A stretch of 64,000 bases of DNA from Pontibacillus yanchengensis (GCF_009856295.1 NZ_WMEU01000001.1:1-64000); one strand, 5' to 3'; positions 53,906 to 63,250 are shown, counted from the stretch's first letter. Made by a program: numbers and translations. Notes: a model not told the origin generated them from the sequence alone.

Positions 53906-55270
53906 TTGCAATTTTTATTGGAAAACCAGAAGAAAGAATTATTTGATACGTTTTTTGAAAGTGGGAATTTCTGTATAGTGGTCGTTGATCATAATGGAAA
54001 CGTATCCTACATTAATGAAAGCTACTGTCGTTTCTTAGAAGTTGAAAAGCATGATGCAATTGGTAGACATGTGACGGAAGTCATTGAAAATACGAGAATG
54101 CATCTTGTAGTGGAATCAGGGAAAGAAGAAATGGCTGATCTACAATATATAAAGGGTAATTACATGATTGCGAATCGAATACCTCTTTATGCTGATGGAC
54201 AAATGGTAGGAGCATTTGGCATGGTGTTGTTTCGCGATACAGAAGAATGGCTGAAAATGAATAGTCATATACGAGAATTATTATTGGAATTGAAAGCATA
54301 TCGTTCACAAAAACACGAGAGTAATGGGGCATCGTACTCTCTGCATCATATAATAAGTCGTTCTCCTGTATTAGAGCAATTAAAAGACAAGACGAAGCAG
54401 ATTGCTCCTACTGATGTATCTGTTCTGATTAGAGGAGAAAGTGGTACAGGTAAAGAATTATTTGCTCACAGCATTCATCATTTGAGTGAAAGAAGCTCAA
54501 GGCCATTTGTAAAAGTAAATTGTGCGGCTATCCCTGAACATTTACTGGAATCTGAGTTGTTTGGTTATCAGGAAGGAGCTTTCACTGGAGCTAAAAAAGG
54601 AGGAAAACCAGGTAAGTTTCAAATGGCTGATGGAGGAACTATCTTCTTGGATGAAATAGGCGATATGCCTATGAGTGCGCAAGTAAAAATTTTACGTGTC
54701 CTACAAGAAGGGGAAGTGGAAGCAGTTGGTGCTGTTCAGCCTCAGAAAGTAGATGTACGTATTATTGCTTCTACCCATCAACCATTAGAGAAGCTTATTG
54801 CTGAACAGCGCTTTCGAGAGGATTTATTTTACCGTATCAATGTCGTTCAATTTCATGTTCCTTCATTAAGACAACGTACGGAAGATATACCATTACTGGC
54901 AAAATCCTTATTACTTAAAATTACGGATCGAATTGGAAAACGAGTCGAAGATTTTCGTGATGAAGTATATGAGAGTTTAATGGAATATCATTGGCCAGGG
55001 AACGTTCGTGAACTAGAGAATGCTATAGAAGCAGCTGCCCACTTAACAAATTCAGAAGAGATTCAAATGAGGGATTTACCAGAATATATACAACCACATT
55101 CATATCAGTGGGAAGAGGATTTGAGTTTAAAGGAAATATTAGATCAAACCGAAAAACGTGTAATTGAGAAAACACTACAAAAAGCGAATGGGGATAAAAT
55201 CAAAGCAGCTGAGCTTCTTGGGATAGGAAAATCCAGTTTATATGACAAAACAAAAAAGTATAACCTGTAA
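53906..55270 (+). CDS. Sigma-54-dependent enhancer-binding regulator with PAS domain
   Basis: 454 residues from TTG 53906 (8 bases after agggag). PAS domain about residues 10-125; sigma-54 AAA+ domain with Walker A GESGTGKE, the sigma-54 contact loop GAFTGA, Walker B GGTIFLDEIGDM, and arginine finger region FREDLFYRINV; C-terminal Fis-type helix-turn-helix (IKAAELLGIGKSSLYDKTKKY). It should activate the adjacent operon from sites upstream of its -24/-12 promoter. The PAS domain implies sensing of a small ligand, possibly the operon's substrate. Confidence 0.93.
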   Translation: MQFLLENQKKELFDTFFESGNFCIVVVDHNGNVSYINESYCRFLEVEKHDAIGRHVTEVIENTRMHLVVESGKEEMADLQYIKGNYMIANRIPLYADGQMVGAFGMVLFRDTEEWLKMNSHIRELLLELKAYRSQKHESNGASYSLHHIISRSPVLEQLKDKTKQIAPTDVSVLIRGESGTGKELFAHSIHHLSERSSRPFVKVNCAAIPEHLLESELFGYQEGAFTGAKKGGKPGKFQMADGGTIFLDEIGDMPMSAQVKILRVLQEGEVEAVGAVQPQKVDVRIIASTHQPLEKLIAEQRFREDLFYRINVVQFHVPSLRQRTEDIPLLAKSLLLKITDRIGKRVEDFRDEVYESLMEYHWPGNVRELENAIEAAAHLTNSEEIQMRDLPEYIQPHSYQWEEDLSLKEILDQTEKRVIEKTLQKANGDKIKAAELLGIGKSSLYDKTKKYNL

Positions 55271-55287
55271 TGATTCCATTAAATTGG

Positions 55288-55320
55288 AAAGCCATTCCGG
55301 CAATCCGGAATGGCTTTTTT
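55288..55320 (+). terminator. Terminator of the regulator gene
   Basis: 13-bp stem aaagccattccgg/ccggaatggcttt with loop caat, and a T run. Confidence 0.9.
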
Positions 55321-55325
55321 ACGAT

Positions 55326-55376
55326 TTTGAAAAGGTTTTCAAACTATATAATTAAATGTTTGAAAACGTTTTCCGA
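55326..55376 (+). promoter_or_regulatory. Twin 18-bp dyads upstream of the sigma-54 promoter
   Basis: TTTGAAAAGGTTTTCAAA (55326-55343, perfect dyad) and TTTGAAAACGTTTTCCGA (55359-55376, half-perfect) have centres 33 bases apart, about three helical turns, and lie roughly 70-110 bases before the -24/-12 promoter, where enhancer-binding proteins act. Each also differs by only one base from the CcpA cre consensus (TGAAAAgGTTTTCA, TGAAAACGTTTTCc). They may serve as activator sites, catabolite repression sites or both. Confidence 0.65.
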
Positions 55377-55437
55377 TGATTTGGAAAATACTCAATAATT
55401 ATATACATGATTTCCCCCATTGACGCAGTTGTTAATG

Positions 55438-55454
55438 TTGGCATGATTTTTGCA
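55438..55454 (+). promoter_or_regulatory. Sigma-54 (-24/-12) promoter
   Basis: ttGGcatgattttttGCat-type element: TTGGCATGATTTTTGCA has the invariant GG (55440-55441) and GC (55452-55453) exactly 10 bases apart. A ribosome site and the ATG of the CoA transferase gene follow within 30 bases. Matches TGGCAC-N5-TTGCW with one change. Confidence 0.87.
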
Positions 55455-55480
55455 TATAGAATTGGTGAAGGGAGTGGTAA

Positions 55481-56182
55481 GTGATGAAAGAGATTTATAC
55501 ATCATTTCAAGAAGCTGTAAAAGATATTAAAGATTATTCTACGATAATGGTAGGAGGATTTGGCCTAGTTGGAATTCCGGAGAATTTAATTCTAGCTTTA
55601 GTAGAATCCAATGCTAAACATCTTACTGTAATTTCAAACAACTGTGGAGTAGATGATTGGGGACTAGGATTACTGCTTCAAAATAAGCAAATAGATAAAA
55701 TGATAGGATCCTATGTTGGAGAAAATAAAGAATTTGAACGACAAGTTATTAATGGCGAATTAGAAATCGATCTTGTTCCACAAGGTACTCTAGCAGAGCG
55801 AATTCGTGCAGGTGGCGCTGGAATTCCTGCCTTTTATACACCTGCAGGCGTAGGTACGCCAATTGCAGAAGGAAAAGAAGTACGTACGTTTGATGGAAAA
55901 GAATATTTACTACAGACAGGTCTAACTGCTGATTTCAGTCTTGTTCGAGCAGCTAAAGGGGATCGACTTGGTAATCTTATGTACAACAAAACAGCACGTA
56001 ACTTTAATCCTATGATGGCAGCTGCAGGAGCTACGACTATTGCAGAGGTTGAAGAGCTAGTTGAGCCTGGGGAAATGGATCCAGAACACGTACACACGCC
56101 TGGCATATATGTTCAAAGTTTAATAGAAGGAAAACAAGAAAAGCGTATTGAACGTCTAACGCTTCAAACACAGGAAAAATAG
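55481..56182 (+). CDS. scoA: 3-oxoacid CoA-transferase subunit A
   Basis: 233 residues, from ATG 55481 or the codon after it. Family I CoA-transferase alpha subunit: [58 protein letters not shown] and [15 protein letters not shown] are all typical of ScoA/AtoD. With ScoB it transfers CoA from succinyl-CoA to acetoacetate. First gene of the operon; the subunit B gene starts 11 bases after its stop. Confidence 0.95.
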   Translation: MMKEIYTSFQEAVKDIKDYSTIMVGGFGLVGIPENLILALVESNAKHLTVISNNCGVDDWGLGLLLQNKQIDKMIGSYVGENKEFERQVINGELEIDLVPQGTLAERIRAGGAGIPAFYTPAGVGTPIAEGKEVRTFDGKEYLLQTGLTADFSLVRAAKGDRLGNLMYNKTARNFNPMMAAAGATTIAEVEELVEPGEMDPEHVHTPGIYVQSLIEGKQEKRIERLTLQTQEK

Positions 56183-56193
56183 GAGGGTTTAAA

Positions 56194-56868
56194 ATGGCGG
56201 TACATTTAGATAAAGCTACAATTCGTGAAAAGATTGCTAGAAGAGCTGAACAAGAAATTGAAAACGGTTTCTATGTGAACTTAGGAATTGGAATGCCTAC
56301 AATGGTAGCGAACTATATTCAATCTGATAAACAAATGGTACTCCAATCAGAAAATGGTTTGGTCGGGATTGGACGGTCTCCTTATGAAGAAGAAGTAGAT
56401 CCAGATCTAATTAACGCTGGTAAAGAGACGGTTACAGCCTCGATAGGAAGTTCTTATTGCAGTAGTGCAGAGTCATTCGCAATGATTAGAGGGGAACATT
56501 TAGATTTAGCTATTTTAGGTGGAATGGAAGTATCGGAAACTGGAGATCTAGCAAATTGGATGATTCCTGGAAAAATGATCAAAGGCATGGGTGGAGCGAT
56601 GGATATCGTGCACGGTGCCAAGAAGATTGTGATCATCATGGACCACGTTAATAAACACGGGGAACCAAAGATTTTGAAACAATGTCATTTACCACTTACC
56701 GGTAAAGGTGTTGTGAATCGTATCATTACAGATCGTGCCGTTATTGATGTGGAAAAGGACGGTTTAGTGTTAGTGGAAATTGCAGAAGGATGGACAGTTG
56801 AAGAAATAAAAGAATCAACAGAGGCTGAATTAACTGTCAGCTCTAAGCTTTTAGAAACATCTTTTTAA
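56194..56868 (+). CDS. scoB: 3-oxoacid CoA-transferase subunit B
   Basis: 224 residues. Beta subunit with the catalytic Glu in QSENGLVGIG. GIGMPTMVANYI and GEPKILKQCHLPLTGKGVVNRIITDRAVID are typical. The product, acetoacetyl-CoA, feeds the thiolase encoded two genes downstream. aggag precedes the ATG; spacing to neighbours is 11 and 19 bases. Confidence 0.95.
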   Translation: MAVHLDKATIREKIARRAEQEIENGFYVNLGIGMPTMVANYIQSDKQMVLQSENGLVGIGRSPYEEEVDPDLINAGKETVTASIGSSYCSSAESFAMIRGEHLDLAILGGMEVSETGDLANWMIPGKMIKGMGGAMDIVHGAKKIVIIMDHVNKHGEPKILKQCHLPLTGKGVVNRIITDRAVIDVEKDGLVLVEIAEGWTVEEIKESTEAELTVSSKLLETSF

Positions 56869-56887
56869 TGTACGGGAGGTAACAGGT

Positions 56888-57664
56888 ATGGTTGAAAATA
56901 AAGTCGTTTTTATTACTGGTTCTGCAAGCGGAATTGGCTATGAAATTGGTGAGGATTTTGCGAAGAGCGGTGCCAAGGTCGTGTTTAGTGATATTAATCA
57001 AGATAAAGTTCAAGAGGTTACTTCCTCTTTAACATCAGATGGATATGAATGTATAGGAATTAAATGCGATGTGACCAATGAAGAAGAGCTTAAAAGTGCC
57101 ATTGATCAGACGGTGGAACAGTATGGTCGTTTGGATGTGTTAATCAACAATGCAGGCTTGCAACATGTATCTGCTATTGAAGATTTTCCAACAGAGAAAT
57201 TTGAATTTATGACAAAGGTAATGCTTACAGCACCATTCGTGGCTATTAAGCACGTGTTTCCGATTATGAAAAAACAAGGATGGGGACGTATTATTAATAT
57301 GGCCTCTATAAATGGCTTGATTGGATTTGCTGGTAAAGCGGCCTATAACAGTTCCAAGCATGGAGTGATAGGCTTAACGAAAGTTTCAGCATTAGAAGCT
57401 GCAGAACATGGGATCACGGTCAATGCTATATGCCCTGGTTACGTGGACACTCCATTGGTTCGAGGTCAGTTAGAGGATTTAGCCAGCAATCGAAATGTTT
57501 CATTGGAAAAAGTGCTGGAAGATGTTATTTACCCGTTAGTACCTCAAAAACGATTATTATCTGTAAAAGAAATCTCTGATTATACGGCTTTCTTAGCTAG
57601 TGACAAAGCAAAAGGTGTGACTGGTCAGGCTGTTGTAATGGACGGCGGCTATACAGCTCAATAA
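56888..57664 (+). CDS. 3-hydroxybutyrate dehydrogenase
   Basis: 258-residue SDR of the D-3-hydroxybutyrate dehydrogenase group: TGSASGIGYEI, NNAGLQHVSAIEDFPTEKFE, NMASINGLIGFAGKAAYNSSKHGVIGLTK (Ser/Tyr/Lys) and AICPGYVDTPLVRGQ. It oxidises 3-hydroxybutyrate to acetoacetate with NAD+, producing the substrate of ScoAB. Preceded by gggaggt. Confidence 0.93.
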   Translation: MVENKVVFITGSASGIGYEIGEDFAKSGAKVVFSDINQDKVQEVTSSLTSDGYECIGIKCDVTNEEELKSAIDQTVEQYGRLDVLINNAGLQHVSAIEDFPTEKFEFMTKVMLTAPFVAIKHVFPIMKKQGWGRIINMASINGLIGFAGKAAYNSSKHGVIGLTKVSALEAAEHGITVNAICPGYVDTPLVRGQLEDLASNRNVSLEKVLEDVIYPLVPQKRLLSVKEISDYTAFLASDKAKGVTGQAVVMDGGYTAQ

Positions 57665-57689
57665 CAAAAAGGTAGAGGAGTGAAACAGC

Positions 57690-58868
57690 ATGGAAAATGT
57701 TTATATCTTAGAAGGCGCGCGAACCCCTTTTGGATCCTTTGGTGGAGCATTAAAAGATGTCGATCCAACCCAATTGGGTGTAACGGTAAGTAAGAGCGCA
57801 ATCGAAAGAAGTGGTATTGCTAGTGAGGATGTTGATTTTTCCATTATGGGGAATGTGATTCACTCATCGAAGAATGCCCCTTATTTAGCAAGACATATTG
57901 CATTAGAATCAGGAATTCCTATTGAAAGTCCAGCACTTGCAGTTAACCGTTTATGTGGTTCTGGCCTTCAGTCCGTCATTTCATCCGCTCAATCTATTAT
58001 GCTTGGTGAAGGAAGTGTGGCTCTAGCAGGTGGAGTAGATAGTATGAGCCTTGCTCCACATGCGTTAAGAGGTGCCCGTTTTGGTACAAAATTAGGCACA
58101 CCGCAAATTGATGACATGTTATGGGCAGCCCTTACAGATGAATATATCGGCGAATTGATGGGCGTAACAGGGGAAAACCTTGCCAATAAATATGATATAT
58201 CTCGTGAAGCGCAAGATGAGTATGCAACAAGGAGTCACCAAAGAGCAGCGGCTGCTACAGAGCAGGGAAAATTTAAAGAAGAAATTGCACCAGTAGAAAT
58301 TAAATCACGTAAAGGAACAAAGGTCGTTGATGTTGATGAGCATATACGTGGGGATACAACTTCTCAAACGCTAGCAAACTTAAAACCAGCTTTTACGAAA
58401 GATGGATCGGTTACAGGAGGAAATGCTAGTGGAATTAACGACGGTGCTGGCGCTGTAGTTTTAGCTGCTGAAGAATTTGTTGAATCCAAGCAAGTAAAAC
58501 CGCTTGCACGAATTGTCTCATGGGGAGTAACGGGTGTTGACCCTTCCCATATGGGAATTGGACCTGCTCCTGCTATAAAACAAGCTTTACAAAAAGCTGA
58601 TCTTAGTTTAGAAGATATGGGATTAATTGAAGTGAACGAAGCTTTTGCAGCACAATACTTGTCCGTTGAAAAAGAGCTAGGACTTGATCGGGAAAAAGTA
58701 AATGTGAATGGTGGAGCTATTGCACTTGGACATCCTGTAGGTGCAAGTGGTACGAGAGTACTCTATACGTTGTTGAAGGAATTAAAACGTAGAAATGAAA
58801 AATATGGGGTAGCATCACTATGCATTGGTGGGGGCCAAGGCATTGCGATGGTAGTAGAAAGTATGTAA
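57690..58868 (+). CDS. Acetyl-CoA C-acetyltransferase (thiolase)
   Basis: 392 residues. Catalytic Cys in VNRLCGSGLQSV (about residue 88), His in GGAIALGHPVGASGTR, and Cys in SLCIGGGQGIAMV complete the thiolase active site. It splits acetoacetyl-CoA into two acetyl-CoA, the last step of the pathway. gaggagtg precedes the ATG; 25 bases after the dehydrogenase gene. Confidence 0.95.
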   Translation: MENVYILEGARTPFGSFGGALKDVDPTQLGVTVSKSAIERSGIASEDVDFSIMGNVIHSSKNAPYLARHIALESGIPIESPALAVNRLCGSGLQSVISSAQSIMLGEGSVALAGGVDSMSLAPHALRGARFGTKLGTPQIDDMLWAALTDEYIGELMGVTGENLANKYDISREAQDEYATRSHQRAAAATEQGKFKEEIAPVEIKSRKGTKVVDVDEHIRGDTTSQTLANLKPAFTKDGSVTGGNASGINDGAGAVVLAAEEFVESKQVKPLARIVSWGVTGVDPSHMGIGPAPAIKQALQKADLSLEDMGLIEVNEAFAAQYLSVEKELGLDREKVNVNGGAIALGHPVGASGTRVLYTLLKELKRRNEKYGVASLCIGGGQGIAMVVESM

Positions 58869-58911
58869 GCGATAACAATTTTTGTAGGTAAGAGGTTATC
58901 CCGTGTTAAGT

Positions 58912-58965
58912 AACATATATGCTTACGATTCCTCGGTGGATTGAATATTTTTTTGCATATATGTT
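58912..58965. repeat. Long-range inverted repeat before the permease gene
   Basis: aacatatatgc (58912-58922) and gcatatatgtt (58955-58965) are perfect 11-base complements 32 bases apart, in the 159-base gap between thiolase and permease. A hairpin here in the operon mRNA could stabilise or separate the two parts. No terminator-like T run follows. Confidence 0.5.
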
Positions 58966-59027
58966 GCTACTCGGATTGCTCTTAGTATTCTTTATAAAAG
59001 ATTCAATTAGACTTAGGGGGATTTATC

Positions 59028-60311
59028 ATGTTTGGTATATTTCTTGGGCTAGCCGCACTAATGGTGCTTGCTTATTTAGGTTGGTCCATTATATGGGTGG
59101 CACCCATAGCAGCAGGAATTGTTGCGTTAACAGGAGGGCTCGATTTACTAGAAGCCTATAGAGATACATATATGGGCGGTTTTGTTAACTTTGCGAAATC
59201 ATGGTTCCCTGTATTTATGCTAGGTGCTATATTCGGAAAATTGATGCAAGATACAGGTATGGCAAGGTCCGTTGCAGTTGCAATGACAAAAGTAATAGGA
59301 ACGCAGCGTGCTATTTTAGGGGTACTAGCTTCAGCTGCCGTTTTGACCTATGGTGGCGTAAGTTTGTTTGTCGTTGTCTTTGCGGTCTATCCTTTAGCAA
59401 TCTCGTTATTTAGAGAAGCAAATGTAAGTCGAAAGCTTATACCAGCTACAGTTGCATTAGGTGCGTTTACGTTTACCATGACAGCAATTCCAGGTTCACC
59501 ACAAATACAAAACCTGATTCCAATGGATTACTTCGACACAACCGCAACTGCTGCTCCAGTAATGGGTATCATAGCTGCAATTATCATGTCCGTTGGTGGT
59601 TACTTCTATTTACGTAGACAAGAGAGAAAATTAAGAGATAATGGAGAAGCGTTTACAGAACCAAAAGACGATAAAAATACAGAAGCTGAAGACAAAACTC
59701 CTCATTGGCTATTATCGTTCTTACCTCTTTTAACTGTCTTGATTACACTAAATGTTTTTCAAGTAGATGTTGTAACAGCTTTGATTGCAGGAATTCTTTT
59801 AATCATGATTTTAAACATTCCGAAATACAAGCGTTTCATTCAAGCCATGAATAGCGGTGCAAGCGGTTCTGTTATTGCTATTATTAATACAAGTGCAGCA
59901 GTAGGGTTTGGTACAGTAGTTCGTGAAGTACCAGGGTTTGAACGCCTAACAGAATTATTGATGGGTGTAAAGGGTCACCCATTAATCTCAGAAGCAATCT
60001 CAGTCAACATTCTAGCAGGAGCAACAGGCTCTGCCTCTGGAGGAATGGGAATTGCACTAGAAGCACTAGGATCTAAATATTATAAGATAGCTCAAAATAC
60101 GGGAGTAAGTCCAGAAGCATTCCACCGTATTGCATCTTTATCTTCAGGAGGACTAGATGCATTACCACACAATGGAGCAGTTTTAACGCTATTTGCTATT
60201 ACAGGAATGACGCACAAAGATAGTTACAAAGATATTTTCGTCGTAGCTGTTCTTATACCGATTATATCCGTTGCAGTTGTTATCCTTCTTGCAGCGATTG
60301 GAATCCTATAA
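59028..60311 (+). CDS. GntP-family permease, probable 3-hydroxybutyrate/acetoacetate transporter
   Basis: 427 residues, about 12 membrane segments. GntP/DcuC-type features: GAIFGKLMQDTGMARSVAV, AVLTYGGVSLFVVVFAVYPLA, TMTAIPGSPQIQNLIPMDYF and SSGGLDALPHNGAVLT. Homologues are linked to CoA-transferase and 3-hydroxybutyrate dehydrogenase genes in Bacillus (yxjC near scoAB), which supports import of 3-hydroxybutyrate or acetoacetate. A ttagggggat site precedes the ATG. Last gene of the sigma-54 operon. Confidence 0.88.
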   Translation: MFGIFLGLAALMVLAYLGWSIIWVAPIAAGIVALTGGLDLLEAYRDTYMGGFVNFAKSWFPVFMLGAIFGKLMQDTGMARSVAVAMTKVIGTQRAILGVLASAAVLTYGGVSLFVVVFAVYPLAISLFREANVSRKLIPATVALGAFTFTMTAIPGSPQIQNLIPMDYFDTTATAAPVMGIIAAIIMSVGGYFYLRRQERKLRDNGEAFTEPKDDKNTEAEDKTPHWLLSFLPLLTVLITLNVFQVDVVTALIAGILLIMILNIPKYKRFIQAMNSGASGSVIAIINTSAAVGFGTVVREVPGFERLTELLMGVKGHPLISEAISVNILAGATGSASGGMGIALEALGSKYYKIAQNTGVSPEAFHRIASLSSGGLDALPHNGAVLTLFAITGMTHKDSYKDIFVVAVLIPIISVAVVILLAAIGIL

Positions 60312-60395
60312 CATTATACTTCTTTTAGAACCCAAGTAATCGTGGAGACGATTGCTTGGGTTTATTATTTATACATATTTAGATGAGTGTTATAG

Positions 60396-60578
60396 TTGGG
60401 AAAAAAAGGAGTATGGTATTTATCAAAAAAAATAATGTATAGCTTGGTATCTTCTCTAGTATTACTAATGGCTATAGGAGCTATAGTAAATGCTGCTACG
60501 TCAGAAGATATGATGGATATCGAATTCACAAAAGAAAAGACTGAAATCAAACAACTTGAAGATGAGAACGAAGCTTAA
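60396..60578 (+). CDS. Small exported or membrane protein, possibly part of a broken gene
   Basis: 60 codons from TTG. A basic start and a hydrophobic segment (MYSLVSSLVLLMAIGAIVNAATSED) look like a signal peptide with cleavage after VNA, followed by an acidic tail (KEKTEIKQLEDENEA). An aaaggag lies within the first codons, which makes the TTG start doubtful; removing one A from the eight-A run at 60425-60432 would link an ATG at 60413 to this frame, but that ATG is only 1 base from the ribosome site. The next frame continues in the same phase after a single stop. Confidence 0.45.
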   Translation: MGKKGVWYLSKKIMYSLVSSLVLLMAIGAIVNAATSEDMMDIEFTKEKTEIKQLEDENEA

Positions 60579-60620
60579 AAAATTCTTTTTTCAAATTTTG
60601 GGGAAAGTTATCAACATCGT

Positions 60621-60980
60621 GTGAATCTAAATATTGACTTTGAAAATAGTAAACTAGTGGTTCATTATAAGTACGATAATGAAAGTATAAAACATGTAAA
60701 AAAAATAGTTAGAAAACAATTACCTTCAAAAATAAAATTTAATAAAGTTGATTTTACGCCTGAGGATCTAAATAATTATGTAAATGAAATGGTGAATATT
60801 TTGGAAAATAAAGGTGAACTGAAGAGAATTGCTGTATTAGACCATGATGCTCATAAAGAGAAAATTCATGTTGCTTACAATGAAGAACTGAGTAACTCTA
60901 CCAAAAAAGAATTGAAACAGATATTTAAAAAGATAACGTTTAAAAAAGTGAATTTTGAGCCAGAGGCAGACAATAAGTAA
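60621..60980 (+). CDS. Hypothetical protein with an internal repeat
   Basis: About 119 residues. Two similar halves are visible: KLVVHYKYDNESIKHVKK...FNKVDFTPE and KIHVAYNEELSNSTKKELK...FKKVNFEPE. It is in the same reading phase as the preceding signal-peptide frame, separated by only one TAA and 14 open codons, so the two may once have been one exported protein. The GTG start lacks a good ribosome site. No family recognised. Confidence 0.45.
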   Translation: MNLNIDFENSKLVVHYKYDNESIKHVKKIVRKQLPSKIKFNKVDFTPEDLNNYVNEMVNILENKGELKRIAVLDHDAHKEKIHVAYNEELSNSTKKELKQIFKKITFKKVNFEPEADNK

Positions 60981-61050
60981 AATTAAAGATTACAATATAC
61001 TATGTGTCAGCATACCATTTCAAACCAAATACAGTTGAGCTTGATGTACT

Positions 61051-61161
61051 GCTGCTGACGAAGCAAAGAAATCTTTAACTTGGTACATGACTACCGCTGG
61101 ACACTGTTTAGAGAAAGATGATAGTACCATTCGTAAAAATGGAATGAAGCAATTAGAATAG
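61051..61161 (+). pseudogene. Gene remnant
   Basis: 37 sense codons (AADEAKKSLTWYMTTAGHCL...NGMKQLE) read like the C-terminal part of a soluble protein, but a TGA lies upstream in frame and no start or ribosome site is present. The rest of 60981-61417 shows nothing I can support. Confidence 0.3.
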
Positions 61162-61417
61162 CTCAATTCACTTTAGTTAATCGAAATATATGCTTTGGGT
61201 AAAAAAGCATAGACATGATTCGTTCCATTAACACTTTATTTATATAAAAACGCTGTTATTAGGAAGATATTAACACTAATCAATCTGAGCACCAATTGTT
61301 GATGTGCGGATAAAATCTTTATACAAATAGCTTTCTAATACCCAAGGGGGTCCTGTAATAACCCTTCAGAGAGTGCAAACATTTGCATACTGCTGATTCA
61401 CATATGTTATCAATTGA

Positions 61418-61972
61418 TTAATTATCTAACATTTTCTTCTTTATAATTATCATGTCAACTAGCCACTTAATTAATACAGCTTTTAGAATATATATGGGGA
61501 AAGAATAGATGTAACGCCAGTCTTCCATTTTGTAAATATCTAACCACACAGTAATTGGTTCAAAAATAAAAGTAAATACTGCAGCCATTACTATATTTGC
61601 TACTATAAAACTTTTCCACCTAGTATATTTTTGATACAAATACATATGAGCTACGACTAACATCCCATAATCAATAGGTACTAATTTCGGAAGAAGAGGA
61701 ACTAATTGATATGGATATGACCAAAGGTGCATTTCAACCCCTAAATCATCTAAAAGTGATACTAACAAAATTAGCAATGTTCCAAATAGTAATATCTGAT
61801 CTATTCTTTTCTTATCTACAAAACGCCACCAAATAAACCAAGGGAGGATCAATACTAGTATTAGTATCCACCATTGAAAAGAAAGTAAATCATGATTGAA
61901 CCAATATTCAACTCTCATATCCACTAATTGTTGATGAACTTTTCGTATATCTTCGTAATTAGGGATAGTCAT
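61418..61972 (-). CDS. CBO0543 family membrane protein
   Basis: 184 residues with about six membrane segments. The layout (EYWFNHDLLSFQWWILILVLILPWFIWW, then LLFGTLLILLVSLLDDLGVEMHLWSYPYQLVPLLPKLVPIDYGMLVVAHM) fits the CBO0543 family seen in Bacillus and Clostridium. Function unknown. gaggtgg lies 7 bases before the ATG. Confidence 0.75.
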   Translation of the reverse strand: MTIPNYEDIRKVHQQLVDMRVEYWFNHDLLSFQWWILILVLILPWFIWWRFVDKKRIDQILLFGTLLILLVSLLDDLGVEMHLWSYPYQLVPLLPKLVPIDYGMLVVAHMYLYQKYTRWKSFIVANIVMAAVFTFIFEPITVWLDIYKMEDWRYIYSFPIYILKAVLIKWLVDMIIIKKKMLDN

Positions 61973-62214
61973 TTTTCCACCTCGTTACTACTATATTTTC
62001 TGGCAGGTTTAGAACTTATTTTGTTGCTTTTTAAAAAAGGCTGGTTAGGAATGTCGCAAAAGATCTTATTTTACGATAAATTTGAATAATTAATTTTGGG
62101 TAAAGATGGATCATATGAATTATTAAGTTGATGGAGTAAAATTGACTACCGGTTGTCATACTTTTCATTGATGACTATCTTTCATTTCAAATTTTTTCAA
62201 CAACAATTCTTCTG

Positions 62215-62679
62215 TTATATGACCAAATAAGCTAACATATTGCCCGATGACAAGCCACTAAACACCGGACTAATAAAAAAGCACTTATAAAGTCCAAAGT
62301 TCATTCCTAATAGCAATCCGATGAATAATCCTGTAAATCGAGGACGAAAATAGTTATTTTCACCTTCAATCCCTTACTCATAGTTTGTTCTTGATGAAGT
62401 ATTATAAGCTTGCCAAATTCCGTAGGCATATACTGAAGGATAAAATAAAGCCCATTCCCATTTGACAACATCATAAGATGCCTGTAAATCTCCACGGAAG
62501 GAGTATATAATGGATAGATGAAGATTTGCTAATAAATTTACTACCACTTCTCAAATCATATAGAATAGTCCTAATAAATACTCCCGATTATAAAGTTGTT
62601 CAAAACCTGGTATTGCCCACAGGCTCCAATGCACTCCAAGACGACTTGTAAGCTGTTCTTTTATTATAAATGGATTCAT
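62215..62679 (-). pseudogene. Membrane protein gene with two in-frame stop codons
   Basis: On the minus strand the frame from ATG 62679 (aaggggt upstream) runs 154 codons with only two interruptions: a TGA after GLFYMI and a TAA after SRTNYE. The sequence otherwise reads like an intact membrane protein (ends GLLLGMNFGLYKCFF...YLVI). No frameshift is needed, so decay is recent and due to two point mutations. Similar proteins occur in Bacillaceae; function unknown. It lies upstream of, and on the same strand as, the CBO0543 gene. Confidence 0.75.
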
Positions 62680-63250
62680 TTTTACCCCTTTAATAGTTAC
62701 CTTTTCTATATTATTTGTAAATTGAAGGTAATTATACGTGGGACCTAACCATAGAAAACATTCCTCTTAATTCTTGGGTGAAAAATAAAAGAAACTTAGG
62801 AGGATTAGCAGACAATATTTAGTTACTTGACTTTTTATAGCTGGTCTTATACATTGCCTAATTCATAATCTACAAGCGAACCTAGCAATGTAACTATATA
62901 CCCTTCTACAATTATCACTTTGTCACTCCACTCTCTAACTTCTCTTTAAAACCTCCTAGCTTCATACTCATTTGGCATGCCAAATAAATCTCAATCTTAT
63001 ACTTATTAAAACTGCAATTAAAAGTTGTTAATCATCATTGATTTAAGGACGGTGCACATAGGGCTTTTGATTTCTCGAAATGCATAGAAATCTATAGAAA
63101 AATGGTTAAATATATAAAAAGTGATTTCGGTTTATAATTTAAATACGAATTTTAAGGTTTTTATTACATCAAAAGTAGTAGTTTAAATCAACCATATTTA
63201 TGATTACTTATCGTAGTTGAGAGTGTATTCTGAATAGAAGGAGGGTTGAT
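62680..63250. other. 571-bp A/T-rich stretch without a supported gene
   Basis: No intact gene. Short minus-strand frames around 62860-62960 (for example VIIVEGYIVTLLGSLVDYELG) look like a remnant of a helical protein, too short to name. The promoter of the following plus-strand gene must lie near 63180-63240. Confidence 0.4.

Noticed and set aside
58919-59161. 80-codon frame starting with a hydrophobic stretch before the permease
   Set aside because: No ribosome site, overlaps the permease by 134 bases in another frame, and its start lies in the inverted repeat.
62307-62495. 62-codon minus-strand frame
   Set aside because: It is a shifted frame within the larger decayed membrane gene 62215-62679, whose own frame reads much better.
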